A stretch of 64,000 nucleotides of DNA from Adineta steineri (GCA_905250115.1 CAJNOI010000102.1:186001-250000), one strand, 5' to 3'; counted from the stretch's first letter, positions 11,743 to 24,254 are shown. Made by a program: numbers and translations. The notes: generated from the sequence alone by a model not told the origin.

Positions 11743-13857
11743 TTCAATCTAAATGAAAGCAATAGTGAACGAAACATTCGCATAATTTTGTCTATTTTTT
11801 GCTCTTTTAAATATTAAAAATAAACCACTTATCAATATAATGTGTAGTTCAATGAATGGTGAATATATGATAAATGTTTTTTAAGATTCGTTTTATTTTT
11901 ATTTGCATCTATGGTTGTATGTATGTTTTTTCATTTTCAAAATTCATATGTGCATTAAATAAATTATTTTACTGTTTTATCTCGTGAACACAAGATTTCT
12001 GGAGTTGAATTCGAATATAGATAGAAGCCGATAGACTTTGATGAACAGTTTCAGCTATCATTTTTTTGATTCTATGTCATCATATTATTACAACGAGGAT
12101 TCATTTTTACAATAAGTATACTCTAATGAAGCTAGAAGAATCAGTTGTTCTATAGTAAGACATTTCAATAGAATGTCACCACAAGGCTCTTATATGATAG
12201 ATATGTACTGAAAATACGACATAAAAATCTATTGTATAGTATTTATTGGGTAATGAATTGGGATCTGAAAATATATAATATGTATATACTGTAGTCATAT
12301 TTACCTATTGAATATTGTATTCAACGATCGAAGTAAAATAATAATAAATGAGAATATGAGTTGTAAACAGAAGAAACAAATAAAAAATGAATAAAAATGT
12401 GAGAAACACAAGCTTAAATGCATATTTTATCTACAGTAACCATTGATGCGTAGACCATTTTCACATTATTCTAAAGGAAAAATAAGGACTAATCAGTTAG
12501 AAGAACGTACTTGCAATGAATGTAATAGTACATAAGGAAAAAAAATCCATCAAACGAAAATTTCTATCTTACCTTTAGTGCAATGATTATTGACTCATCG
12601 GTCGTTCAAATTTTATCTCAAGAAGAAACCCGCGTGAGTAATAATTGTTTTTGCGATACACGTCGTAAATGTGATCGTTAATTTCATACAGAAAGAAAAA
12701 AGAACGAACATGTATTAGACGATTGTCTCACATCAATGAAACATGTGCATCTGCTCAGATACAGTCAATATCTTCAATAAAAACTATTTTATTTATACTT
12801 AAAATTTTTCATATAAATATTCAAAATAGGCGTTCTCTTTTGAATGTAAAAATATCAAATACATCGAATTGCACAAAAGTCATATAATTCACTAATGGAT
12901 ATAAATATATCTATATATATTCTTTAACACTCGTCGCATTATTTATTAATTGTATTAGTATTGTAAAAATAAGATTAAAAATAAAAATTATGTACAAACG
13001 TTCTTTATTTTTATCTTGTCAATCTGATTTCATTTTTTCTTTTGAGAACTACTTTGTCAAGGTCATATATTCTTTTTTTATTCTTAAATAACATAAATAC
13101 ATCAAAACATAATAATAAAAACAAATATTCACAACATAGACCCTTTATTATTATATAAATATATCCTTATGGTGAAAATTGAAACGGATCAAAGTTAAAA
13201 TTTTTATCACTAAAATAAAAAAAACAAATCTAAAACTATAAAAGAATAAATTATTACTTGAATAATAACTGATTTTAATTCGATTATATCGAATGAATAC
13301 ATAAATCGAATATAAAATAATTGAAATACAATTTAAACTAAGCAAACTATATTTTCATGAATATTCTAATATAACATAAGACAAAAATAGAAAATAAAAT
13401 ATTATTAAAATGAAAAAATTTATTTACTTGTATTCTATTGATGAAATATATTCAGATTTTATGATACATATATGATGCTTTATAGTTTTATTTTGTTACA
13501 TAAGATATCTTGCTACTTATGAAAAAAACGACTATTCTACAGGTATAGGTAAGCAATAGAAACAAGAGAAAGAACGAACAAATTAACACGTGCGAATTTT
13601 TTGTTGAGAAATAAGACAATATTACATCTCTTATAACCATTTTTAAACATGTAACGCGTTCGTGTGTGTTTATTTCTAAACAAGTTCAGAAATAAATATC
13701 AGCCTAAATCGGAATTGAACTGATGAACTATGGTATAATAAATTGCATATTAAACACAACTAGTTGTGAACTAAATATAGCTCGAAGCTATCATTATGTT
13801 CATGAATGAGATGAATCATATATTTTAAGTTATTTATTATAAATTTAAGAATGCACG

Positions 13858-13930
13858 TCTTGGATGGATCTGGGTAGATATGGATATGGGTGTAACATTT
13901 CACTCACACCCATACTCTCACCCACATTTC
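13858..13930. repeat. G-rich short palindrome (family P), copy 2
   Basis: Diverged copy. The left arm holds TCTGGGTAGATATGGATATG followed by GGTG, and the right arm CACTCACACCCATACTCTCA followed by CCCAC. The arms pair imperfectly around a loop of about 10 bases. Confidence 0.6.
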
Positions 13931-14387
13931 AATGACATCATGCTCTAGTTCAGTTTATATGAAAAGAGCAATAAATAAATATATGAATAATTAGTAAGGT
14001 ATATTCATGAGGATCAAAGTGTTTTTTTATCTAATCTAGATTGAGAAAATTATATACTAAGGCTATATGACAAAAAAAGTTTTATGCTGAACCACACTCT
14101 TAAATTTTTCTGAATAAAGGTAATGATAATTATATGGTTGTAGTGTCTTACTGAACACTACTAACTAATTTAAAAATCGAAAAAAAAAGTCAACATAATA
14201 TATAGGCTAACGATAATCGAGTAGAAAGTGAAACAATATAATTATCTGTTCTTGAGAAATAGCATAGATAATTGAGTCTTTCTAATTTTCATCATAAAGA
14301 TAATGTTTAATAAAGCATATTTTTTATGCTAATAATATAAGTCAGTCATTAAGGAAAAACATAAATTTGATAAGGAAATACTAGAGG

Positions 14388-14512
14388 TGTCACTTTAACT
14401 TTACTTTAAACAAAAAGTTAAAGTTTAAAGTTGCTTTAAACTTCTTTATATAGTGATTTTAAACAACTCTACATTTTACTTTAAACGTAAAGTTAAAGTT
14501 AAAGTAACATTC
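14388..14512. repeat. AT-rich hairpin built from TTTAAAGT units
   Basis: It starts CACTTTAACTTTACTTTAAA and ends in AAAGTTAAAGTTAAAGTAAC. The ends are inverted copies of each other and the interior holds further direct and inverted TTTAAAC/GTTTAAAG units. It could be a small non-autonomous element; no target duplication was seen. Confidence 0.5.
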
Positions 14513-15191
14513 GTAGTAAATACAAATGACGGACAAGTCGTTATTTTCCGTTGCTTCCTTTTTACACACATCACATATACTTGGATTTTTTCGTTCCTGT
14601 CCATCACATATGTTAGATCTTTTCCTTCTTTTTTTCCACGCGTCATCTTTTCATATGTATATTGTGTTTGTTGAGATTTAGGCCAGCCGCTCTACCTAGA
14701 TAAATCGATGAGCATTTCTCAAGAATGTACGATCCACTCTCCTATATATAACGAGTGCTTTCTACAAATAAATAATGTGTGACCCAAGTAGGCATGACCC
14801 AAACCCAAACTCAAACTCCTAAATGTTTGCACTGAGAATTTATATAAACTATTTTGCAAAAGAACTTTTTTTACTTAGATTTTTATTCACTAAATTACTT
14901 AGCAAAAGTAGGATTTTTTACTTAGCACTTAAATAAGTGCCATTAAATTTTTGTATCGAATGACAACAAAAGCGTTTTATTCTTTGAGCTAAGCAAAATA
15001 ATTTTTAATGATAGGTTCTGATTGTTCTAATTTTCTTTCTAGAAAAAAAAGTTCTTGCGTTCTGTAAAGAAGAAACTGTATAAGGAAAGAAAAACATCGA
15101 ATATGTTTAATTTATATTCTGCGAGTAGTTGTCATTCGTTAAAACAATAAATAAAATATCGACATTCATTTAACTCTTATATCTATTTAAA

Positions 15192-16136
15192 ATGAACATA
15201 ACTTCGTTTGTCAAATCAACGGTATTTCTCCAAAATGTAACAGCAATAACTATGGAATCATGGCTTATTCCGATGGATATCCTCATGATTATCCTCACTA
15301 CTTTGGTCATTACAATATCTTGTGTTTTTCTAATTATTATTATTCTCAATAAAACATGTCATACAGTTATAATGATGTTAATAGCCAATACATATTTATC
15401 TGCACTTCTATTCGGATGTTGTCTGCTCGGTTCGTCTGTATTCATGTTTCAAAATGATGTTAAACAAATTCAAGACCAAGATTCACTGTGTAATTTTCGA
15501 GGCTACTTCATTTATGTCTCATGTGGTCTACACAATTATTCATTTCTATTACAAGCTATCTATCGGTATCTAACAGCAGTTTATCCGAATCGTTTATTTT
15601 GGCAATCACGACGAATTCAAATATTATTTATATGTATAAAATGGATCTTTTGTTTTGTGTATATTTTACCTATTCTATTTACTAATGGATTTACCTATAA
15701 TGTTGACAATCAAATATATCAAACACCTCTTGCACTTTCATTTTCAATAATTTATGCATCAACTTGTGTTTATGCATTTCCCATGTTGTTGATTGTGTTA
15801 ATTTATTTTACATTGGTTCGAAATGTTCATGGAATGAGTAAACGTGTGACAGCTGCAAATACTTTATCTCGTGCAAAGAGAGAATTAAAAATGGTTCGAC
15901 GCATAGTTATACTTGTAGGAATATTATTAACAATTGGTTTTCCATATGTACTGTTTGCTGTCATATCATTTTTTACAACTCCACCAAAACATCATTATCG
16001 AATAGCGTATATATTTGCTGAGACATCATTAGTATGTGTACTGATTACTTCATATTATTTTACAGATCCACTTAAAACATCTATAATAAAGATAATAAAT
16101 AGACAACAAAATAGAGTTATACAAGCTGTAATATAA
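15192..16136 (+). CDS. Intronless rhodopsin-like GPCR
   Basis: Single exon, 314 residues, starting with ATG at 15192 (AAAATGAAC context). There are two N-glycosylation sites near the N terminus and seven hydrophobic segments. TM2 contains IANTYLSALLFG, a Cys follows at CNFRGYF before TM3, and TM3 ends AIYRYLTAVY, so the DRY box is YRY. Basic residues (RAKRELKMVRR) precede TM6. TM7 holds a YYFTDPLKTS string that replaces NPxxY with TDPLK. It is convergent with the UAS gene, whose stop lies only 115 bp away, so the 3' ends may overlap. Ligand not predictable. Confidence 0.85.
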   Translation: MNITSFVKSTVFLQNVTAITMESWLIPMDILMIILTTLVITISCVFLIIIILNKTCHTVIMMLIANTYLSALLFGCCLLGSSVFMFQNDVKQIQDQDSLCNFRGYFIYVSCGLHNYSFLLQAIYRYLTAVYPNRLFWQSRRIQILFICIKWIFCFVYILPILFTNGFTYNVDNQIYQTPLALSFSIIYASTCVYAFPMLLIVLIYFTLVRNVHGMSKRVTAANTLSRAKRELKMVRRIVILVGILLTIGFPYVLFAVISFFTTPPKHHYRIAYIFAETSLVCVLITSYYFTDPLKTSIIKIINRQQNRVIQAVI

Positions 16137-16250
16137 ATAAAGAGAAATCGGTAAACTTAATTTATGTTGTAATGTAATATTGTTTTTCTGTCTCCAAATA
16201 AAAGACGAAAATAAAAAATGACAGAAATATCAAGAGTAGAAAAATAGCAA

Positions 16251-18056
16251 TCAAACAAATATCATTCGAAATTTGATTGTTTCTCCGAACAGAGTTTGTA
16301 TGTTTGGTAAGTTTGGCATAATTTCATTTTCGTTCAATCCGCCACCTAAAACTCGTAATGTCACCTGTTCCAATTTAAAGTGTGAATGTGTTAATTTATT
16401 CCATTCATTAATATCCAATAAATTCGTTAAATTCTCTTTGTTAGTAATAAGACACACACGTCTGACACCCGCCCTCAAGATAAGATCAATTATTGCCATT
16501 AATAAACATGATGGATAGTTTTGTATACAATCGTTTTGTGAAACAAATGGGAAATAGCTCATATCAATCAGAAGATATTCGAGAGTAAAATATATACTAC
16601 TAGCTGGATATGTTTGATTTGGAGAATAATGAACACAAAATATTCCCGAACTATATAGATGAAATCGTTTGATTCGCTCTGGTAGTCGAATAATCATATC
16701 ACGAATTGCATCGAAAGCAATTTCGTAATCATACCAAAGTGAAAGAGAAGTGATATTCAGGAAAGGTATTTTATAGAATATGAGTTCATGTATAGAATGA
16801 TGATTAATTAGTGAGATAGACATAACTTGATTGAATATGCTCAGTAGGTTTGAACTGGCATTCGATAATCGTTCTTCTGTATTGAATCGTAAAGAAACGA
16901 CTTGTGATGAATTCAATTTTCGTAGAACCAGCTTGATCAATCGATCAGACGGTTCAACAAGTTGTACTTTTGCTTGAGTTCTATGTAATAATGGGAGAAT
17001 ATCGAATGAAAAGGCATTAATCGCATCGTTCAATGATAAATATTTTGCTATTTGAAGAATTACATTCGAATCAAGACCAGTCTTCGCAAGAATATCTCGT
17101 AACTAAAACAAATCAAGACGACATACAGAAAAATTTGTCTTCACCTTCCTCGATTATTTGTGTAAATACGAAAACTTACTCGGATCCGTTCACTCTTGTC
17201 ACATTCTTCTTTGAAAATAACTAATTCATTTTTTAACTCTTCAAGTGTTATTGTAGTATTTTGAAATAATGTTTTCAATTGATATTCATTGATGAATGAT
17301 CCTTCATTTTCTTCTTCAGAAAAGCGCATAACACCAATTAACATTGGACATTTCTCCTTGGAAAAATCTACAGGATCTTCAGAAGGAAAGACTTCCTGCC
17401 AAATTTCCATCAACCTAAAAGTTTCTAAATATTTTCAAAAACTTTTCTATTTCGAGAAGTCGTTCGAAGGAATTTTAAATCAACAATAAATTAGAAGGAA
17501 ATACACTTACTTATTTTTATTTGACTCATAGGTTATATCCCATGGCCAAACAATATAGTTCTCCAGTAAATACTCTGTAATAACTGTTGAACATAACATT
17601 GTCGAGCAAAATATATTACTGAAGTCACTTTGATCGTGGTGTACATAAATCAGTACTGGTCGACGCTGCAATAGAAGAAAGATGATTTACTTTCTATAGT
17701 TATCAAAACGAACTTCTGTAATAATCGCTGAACTGAACGCTTCTTTGCAAGCTGTTCGAAGAGAACTTGCGAAGAATACTGGACAAGCATCATAACGTTG
17801 ACCAAAACATACATACATAGATTCAATACCAACAATTTCACTGGGACATTCATCAGGAACTTAAATATGATACATATGCGAATTAATCATCAAAGAATAA
17901 ATATAAGAAAAGTAACTTACAAGGACGACGATCCATACGTAGATCACTATTGTCAAAAATCTCATCATCTATTTCTTCTAAATCGCTATCCTAAACAGAA
18001 TAGAATGATTCAATTCGCTATTGGCTAAGTGAAAACCAAAGAAACATATTTACCAT
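16251..18056 (-). CDS. UAS-domain protein (FAF1-like thioredoxin fold) with F-box-like tail
   Basis: I reconstruct six coding exons on the minus strand: 18056-18054 (the ATG alone), 17990-17921, 17859-17714, 17665-17511, 17414-17180 and 17102-16251. All phases agree and give 486 residues. An acidic N terminus (DSDLEEIDDEIFDNSD) leads into a UAS domain at residues about 30-195: FGQRYDACPVFF, RPVLIYVHHDQSDFSNIFCS, MLCSTVITEYL, IVWPWDITYESNK and MLIGVMRF line up with the FAF1/FAF2 UAS fold. FAF proteins end in a UBX domain that binds p97. Here a segment LDSNVILQIAKYLSLNDAIN, like an F-box, follows with a leucine-rich tail. I infer an adaptor in ubiquitin-linked turnover. The donor of the third intron is the weak GTTCGT. 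The start codon sits at the very end of the first exon, so a different upstream start remains possible. Confidence 0.75.
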
Positions 18057-19249
18057 TATTACTGTCTATCACGAAGAAAAGATGCCGCAAAATAATAAAG
18101 TTCTCTATGTCTATGACCAGTTTACAATACACCTGTCTCGTATATATATATTTCAGCATACGATAAAACTCTTTTGATTCTACCCACATTCGTAGATAAA
18201 AAGAAAAAAACAAGCAGTATAAAAAACGTTGTTTTTTCTGTTCTCGTTCTTCCTCGCACTCAAACATGAATTTTTTATTGTCAAAGAACAATAGTTCGTA
18301 TTTTACTTATTCTTAGATACATCTGAAAAGAAGACTCGGTGATGGCTGTTTCATACGTCACGCTCGGCTTTCTCACTATATCATAATTAGATTTCGAAGA
18401 CAAATCATTGCTTAATAAATATATCTACCGAAAGATATTTCTGTCATCTTGCAAACTAAATTCGTATCACTTCATATTTGCTTTGAGGTTGTGTAGATGA
18501 GAATGTGTGTGCGAAACACATCTTATCTTTATCAACAACCATCTTGAGGGTGTGGGTCTGGGTGTTCGTGCCTGTAATCGCTCAAACCATACCCACACCC
18601 GAATTTCTGACTTACTCCGAATATCACGAAAAAAGACATGGATTTCTCGACTCCTGAAGAAAAATATTGAATATAAGAACTTCTAAAAAGTCTGTAATAA
18701 TTCAATTTAACTTTCAGATTTAATACTACAGAATGTTGACTAGAATAGGAAATATAATTTACATAAATTTCTTTTTGTCTTTTGTCCGACTTCAAAAAAA
18801 TGTGTGAACACATAAATTATAATTTATAACTATGGCAAAATTTTATCTTTTGCCTTTTTATTTAAATCAGTTGAATGATTTCCTTTGTTCTTTTAGCAAA
18901 ACAAAAACAAATTATTAAAGTAAAACTACATATACTATATCTATTAAAAATAATACTAAAACATTGTATATAAGGGTTAGTTTAATTTAATTTACATAAA
19001 TAGTTTAACTGAGTTTTTAATGATCTAAAGAAAAGCAAAATAAATTCGAGAGACTTAGTTTAATTTTTAAAAGGTTAATGCAATACCCACTCTCTCAATA
19101 TAGGTGAGTAGAAAGAGAAAACACCCACATTCAGAATCGATGAAGAACAGTTGCACGAATAAGCTCGAGAGGGCATAAGCCTCATCATCATATTTTATTA
19201 TTTTGGAAAGTATATATTATGACAGATAGAAAGTATCAAAATACTACTC
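18057..19249. other. Spacer with G-rich palindrome
   Basis: Upstream region of the UAS gene and downstream of the glycosidase. Open stretches on the minus strand at 18025-18291 and 18532-18813 are domain-free; the second is created by the palindrome. A weak relative of the palindrome (TACCCACTCTCTC..AACACCCACATTC) lies at 19085-19133. Confidence 0.55.
18541..18601. repeat. G-rich short palindrome (family P), copy 3
   Basis: Left arm ATCTTGAGGGTGTGGGTCTG then GGTGT; right arm CAAACCATACCCACACCCGA. The loop is about 15 bases. It lies 485 bp upstream of the UAS gene start. Confidence 0.75.
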
Positions 19250-21234
19250 TCAAATCATCAATTCACTGTCAGGCATATGAACCACAGCCACAGCAAATGC
19301 ACTCAAGAGAATTTGATCCGATGTTAGTTTTGACACTGTTGCAGGACCAAAGCCAGATGCTTCATTAACGACTTGCATTGCACCACCGGTGCAGCCAGGT
19401 AATACTACGTTGATATCAGCAAATCTTTTGTTGACCATCAATACCCATCGACGACCATTTTTAGTCACAAATGCTTGACTGAACAAGTTTTTTTCACCTA
19501 CATCAGATGTACGCGTGATAACTGCTTGATCATTGTCGATATCGGTTGTATTGATTAGTAATTTTGAAACCCAGTATTTGGCTGTTCCTTCTCCTGTGGT
19601 CCAATTCAACATAGCAACACTAGGAAATTGAGGTTCAAGTTGAAGATCAGGTAGATTTGGATAACCTAATAGATGAAAAAAAACAGCGTTTTTCTCTTTC
19701 AAGACTGAAATCTGATATGAAATGAACGATACTCACCCACCAGTTGACTGTGTCCTACAACATCAATACCTTGTCGAGATATTTTACCCCATGCATAAGC
19801 ATAGTAAGCTGCACCAGCATTCCAAAAGACCAATGGAAATTGAGGTGCACCGGGTGTATTATCATCCGGGAGGATTATTCCTAGTTCATCAATAGTTGTT
19901 CTTGTTTCGGGTGAAAGTTCCTTTCGAATAACTTCGATCTGTCGGATTTCATCTGTGAAAGTATCGAGTTGAGGAAAGAATGCTTCGTAATCGAGTGGAT
20001 CTGTTCTTGTCTTGCTCGAAGCATAGAAGTGATAAGAAATCATATCCAGTGGAATATCTGGTGCATGATTTGAATGATTAAGAAAGTAACGATACCAATT
20101 GAATTCATAGTGACCTATGTATTTAAAAAAAACATCTTCTTATATATGTCGTCTTGGGACATACCTGAAAGTGCCATTCCAACATATTTCATTTCAGTAT
20201 TGTTGGTATGTCTTCTAATACCCTGAATCACGGCATCGTACGCTCGCGTATATACCTCTGGAGTCATCTGATGTTCAGCTTCAATTTCATTGAATATTTC
20301 AGTGTAATCCCACTTATATGAATAGTTTGATACATGTCTGTCTCCATATTCATCGATGAAACCACCTCGAGTATACCATGCCGTAAGACGGCCATAGTAA
20401 TCACCGAGTGCTTGCATTGTATCATCGACAAATTGTGTACCTTGCGGATATCCCCAATCAGTTTCTGTTACATTATCGGGGTAGATATGAGGCGTATCAA
20501 GTTTGAACAACCACGTAGGTTGAGTAGAAAACATAACAATACGTGAATGGCCATCGGTTGCTTGAAGAAAATCTTGAAACATCGGATCTACATAGGTGAA
20601 ATTCCAATAGGTATTGTTTTGTGGTGGATTGCATTGGATTTGAACGAGTAGTCTCTTGTGTGTTCCAAAACCTATAAGAGAAAGATTTATGAATGAAAAC
20701 GAAATCTCTATACTTACAAGGATCTCCGAATATTTGATATGAAGCCGGAACACTACATTCTTGTTGACCGAGACATGCTTGTTTAACAATATCCATAGTA
20801 GTCGTTGCATGACAAGTACCTTGTTTCATCTGGCCACAGGCACCAGTTGCTGTTCCATATGAAGCAAAGTCAATACTACTAATTGTTCCACCACTCTTTC
20901 GGCAGGACAATTGAACGAGATAGCTTTCGCCAGCATTGCCACATTGTGCTAAACCTGATGGTGGATCGAGTTCAGCCACGGCCATTTTTGGATAGGGAAA
21001 CCAGGCAGCGAATCGAGTATATTCAGCATTGAGCTGTGCTAAATTGTCAAATATCTTTTTGCTAACAGGTGAAAATTGTCTTGATACAAGTGGATTAGTG
21101 ACGATCTGTAGACTTGGTGTAGTATGCAGAGGATAATCTTTTGCCGACCAGCTCACTTCGATGGTAATTGGATCAGCGCTGCTGAGAATAAAGTAACCAG
21201 CGAGAAATAAACACGTATACTGAATAATATTCAT
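19250..21234 (-). CDS. Secreted clan-A glycoside hydrolase with inserted galactose-binding lectin domain
   Basis: Four exons (21234-20718, 20671-20165, 20114-19737, 19665-19250), all phase 1, giving 605 residues. The ATG opens a signal peptide (residues 1-20, ending ILSSADP). Residues about 25-95 look like the start of a TIM barrel. Residues about 96-188 are a SUEL/Gal-lectin domain (CGNAGESYLVQLSC, IDFASYGTATGACG, CLGQQECSV, GDPC then GTHKRLLVQIQC). The barrel then resumes: FNEIEAEH carries the Asn-Glu acid/base (Glu about 301) and TTIDELGII the nucleophile (Glu about 418), followed by a beta-sandwich C terminus. This fits GH-A enzymes of the GH39/GH30 kind; the exact family and substrate are not certain. 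Many N-glycosylation sites fit secretion. A role in digesting or remodelling glycans is inferred. Confidence 0.8.
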
Positions 21235-22389
21235 CGTTGCGAATAAGAATAATAATGTTTTATTTTATTTGGTGGCTAGTTAAGTAAAAATTTTTATCTC
21301 GCATACCTCTTTTTTTTTCTTTATTCTTCAGAGATAAGATGGTCTATTTCAAAAACCAACGAATACATCAAGGTGTATTTGCTAACAGCTTCAATATCAA
21401 GAACGTTATCTCTTGTGTATTTATCAAAAAAGAGAATACTGCATCTCTACGGACATCGAAAATCTTGAGGGTGTGGGTGGGGGTGTAAACATCTATTGCT
21501 CTTTGTTACATTCTCATACACACCCTCAAGACGATGTCTATGCCACAGTTGACATGAGAATTTAGTTAAGTTTGGAATGTGCAAAATAAATAAAAAAGAA
21601 AAAAATATCGAAGAAGATTTTTCTATTAGAATAAAATAGATTATTTGTATAGTAGTTTCCAAAAAAAACATATTCAGAACAATTTATTCAACGTTGTGTG
21701 TTATCAAGATATAAAATAATTGATTGTCTCATAATATTGTGCTAAGATCTACTAAACTAAATGTTTATGTCGCTTGTGTAAATGAACTGTATTCTATTTA
21801 TTGAGGTTCGTTACTATGAAACATATAACGATTAAACATTAGCTATGACGATATTTTTAACTAGATAAATCGATGTATTTTGTTTTTATTTAACTGCTGA
21901 CTTTCATTTTCTCTTGAATGTGATCGTAAACTTTAAAATCTGTTTGTCATATTTCTTTCGTTGATATTATCATCGCACGTGATAAACATAATCTAACTCA
22001 AAATATTCATGTCTTTTCCTTTGTAACCGATTCTAAAAATACTTACAAAATCTCAATTACAGAAGAAAAAACATCTACATAAAACTCTTTTATATTTACC
22101 ATATTATTCTGCATCAATAAAATCAATTTTTTAATCGTATCATCATAAAAATTCTTCTTAAAATCGATATGCAATTTATTGTTAGCAGAAATATGATAAT
22201 TTTATAAAATTAAGACTAATATTCTTCTAGATCTATTTATAAACAGCTTATAACTATGAAATATAGAAAAGTACTTATTTAGAAAAAAATTTATTTTATT
22301 AATATTAAACCTATTCCAAACTTATCTGCGACACATACATAAGAACGAGCAAAAACAAAAGGATTTTTAGAAAAATAGAAACAGGACAA
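21235..22389. other. Spacer with G-rich palindrome
   Basis: AT-rich spacer upstream of the glycosidase. Apart from the palindrome at 21462-21531 I see nothing with structure; the open stretch at 21447-21671 reads through that palindrome. Confidence 0.55.
21462..21531. repeat. G-rich short palindrome (family P), copy 4
   Basis: Best-preserved ends: ATCTTGAGGGTGTGGGTGGG on the left and CATACACACCCTCAAGAC on the right, around a loop of roughly 30 bases. It lies 228 bp upstream of the glycosidase ATG. Confidence 0.8.
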
Positions 22390-23801
22390 CTAATGTCTTG
22401 GTAAAATATTAGGATCTGTTTCAAAGGGTTCTTTAGGTTCTACTAATGTTATTCCAGATCTTGTACGAATTAACTTATAGATCATTAATAACAAACAACA
22501 TACGAAAAGAGCGCATTCTATGACGTCAAACACAATTGATGTCTTGTTTTGTTGAAACGGAGAAATATTAACGACCAGAAATGATGTTGTCAGTGCAAGA
22601 AAAAGACTGAGAATGATTAATCTAGTCAGAAACCACCATCTACGCGCACGTGTCAGAGCACCAAAATCAAGAAGAGCACGATTGAATATAGCGTAGAAGG
22701 CGATATTGAGCATTAGCCAATCACGTAAGATGCGTAGTTCTTCTCCACTAGAGACATATTCAACATATGAGGGGTCACAAGGTGAATGTGGATCAAATGC
22801 TGGAGAGTCGAGATCGATCAGACCACAAGTGAAGTGTTGAAATTCACATTTATTGAGAGCACCATCATATACTGTTCGTAGGCCCTTTGCCGCGAAGAAA
22901 ATTATGCTCAAAGAAAAGAGAAGAGACTGGCGTAACATAACCCGCGAAGATTTTGCGCGAGGCTCATAATCATTCGAAAGACGTCGAAAGTTCCAATAAC
23001 CGAGTTCAACAGCAACACCTAAGCAAATAACTCTAACCAGAAAAATAACAGTAAGCTGTATGTCGCCACAATTTTTTGACTGCAAGATAACATTGGTAAC
23101 AGCTAATGACAGGAACAGATAGATTTCAAATGATACGCCAAAAACAGATGCTCCTGAACAGTAAATAATTGATGCAATATCATAAAGTGGATATTTTGCT
23201 CCCCACACAAATTGAAATGCGACTGGGGGTGGGTTCGATGGTACCGCATATGCCACAGTATCAATTATCGATAGAGCAAGGAAAAGAATAATCGAAATTA
23301 CCCTAAAAACAATTAGAGTGCGGTTCTCGTGATAACCTTTAACGTGCCATTTTAGTATGGCGGACATAAATCGTCCCAATCGTGACCAAATAGATTCAGA
23401 ATCGTCGTTCCACATGGGCCGAGTGTCAGGAATACGATATGCTATTGTCAATGGAGCTTGCATACGCACGGGATATCTGAGAGATGATCTAACTAAAAAA
23501 AATACAGGTGTTTAAAAAAAACTTGCACAACCGCTTTTCTAGATATTATCATCTATTTCTAGGACTTTCAAGATGGTTTGTTAGCTAGCTTTTCGATAGT
23601 ACAACTAAATGAGCTTAAAGTTAAGTTTTAATGATTAAGAGAAGTTTATTCCTAAAAAAGATCACTATCGATCAGTAAAAATAAGAAAGTGAAAGAAATC
23701 GTGATGATCCACATAGTACTTCACTTTTTCATAATTCATCTCATTTTGCTAATAAACAAAGTCTTACCTGCAGTAGTTTCTTTCAATTGGTTATATAACA
23801 T
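22390..23801 (-). CDS. Multi-pass membrane protein of unknown function
   Basis: Two exons, 23801-23768 and 23492-22390, give 378 residues. The first exon encodes MLYNQLKETTA and joins in phase 1 (GTAAGA..TTTTTTTAG). The large exon alone has its first ATG at 23463, which would drop about 21 residues. Seven to eight hydrophobic segments are visible, the first at about residues 72-97 (VISIILFLALSIIDTVAYAV). A Cys-rich loop (CEFQHFTCGLIDLDSPAF and CDPSYVEY) lies between the fourth and fifth. RALLDFGALTRARRWWF precedes the last pair. The N terminus has a W-rich cytosolic stretch and the tail is acidic. I do not recognise the family; the topology alone does not make it a GPCR. Confidence 0.65.
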
Positions 23802-24254
23802 TTGTCCAACTTTCACTGTTTCGAATATGAAGATAATTGAATATTAATAAACATACAATATTTATAGTGTATCAGTAGGAATTACCCTAGTTGTAAGACA
23901 TGATAAATAATATTTCTTCCAACTTACATCATAACGTATATTGTATTACGCAAGTCGGAAAATGACTCACGAAGCATGATATTGGTATTCTTTTACGAAA
24001 TCAGACCGTAACGCTTGGAAATTACCTACTGCCTATAAAGTGTGATTCATTTATGTTGATTTTTTCTTTTCTTTTCCTATATCGCATAGGTGTCAAGTAT
24101 GACACGTATACATATACGTGTTCTGTTTTATCTTTCGTTCTTTTCTATTAGTATGGAGCAAATTTTCTTCATTTCTTTCTAACTGTATTTATTTTAGTTA
24201 TATTTACACGTACGCATCAAGTTTGTCGTTTTGTATCAATCAAGACTGTATAAC

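Larger units (their letters stand above)
11743..15191. other. Long AT-rich spacer
   Basis: About 3.4 kb between divergent genes (the FG-GAP gene on minus, a GPCR on plus). It contains low-complexity AT sequence, the palindrome copy at 13858-13930 and the TTTAAAGT hairpin at 14388-14512. Short open stretches at 13151-13345 and 14453-14674 are AT-rich and domain-free, and I do not regard them as genes. Confidence 0.6.

Noticed and set aside
17650-17853. Minus-strand open frame beginning MNVPVKLLVLNL
   Set aside because: It is an alternative frame of the UAS exon 17859-17714; the other frame carries the recognisable UAS sequence.
18025-18291. Minus-strand open frame ending just before the UAS gene as an N-terminal exon
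   Set aside because: Joining it to the next exon gives the wrong phase or a stop; the ATG at 18056 in another frame fits instead.
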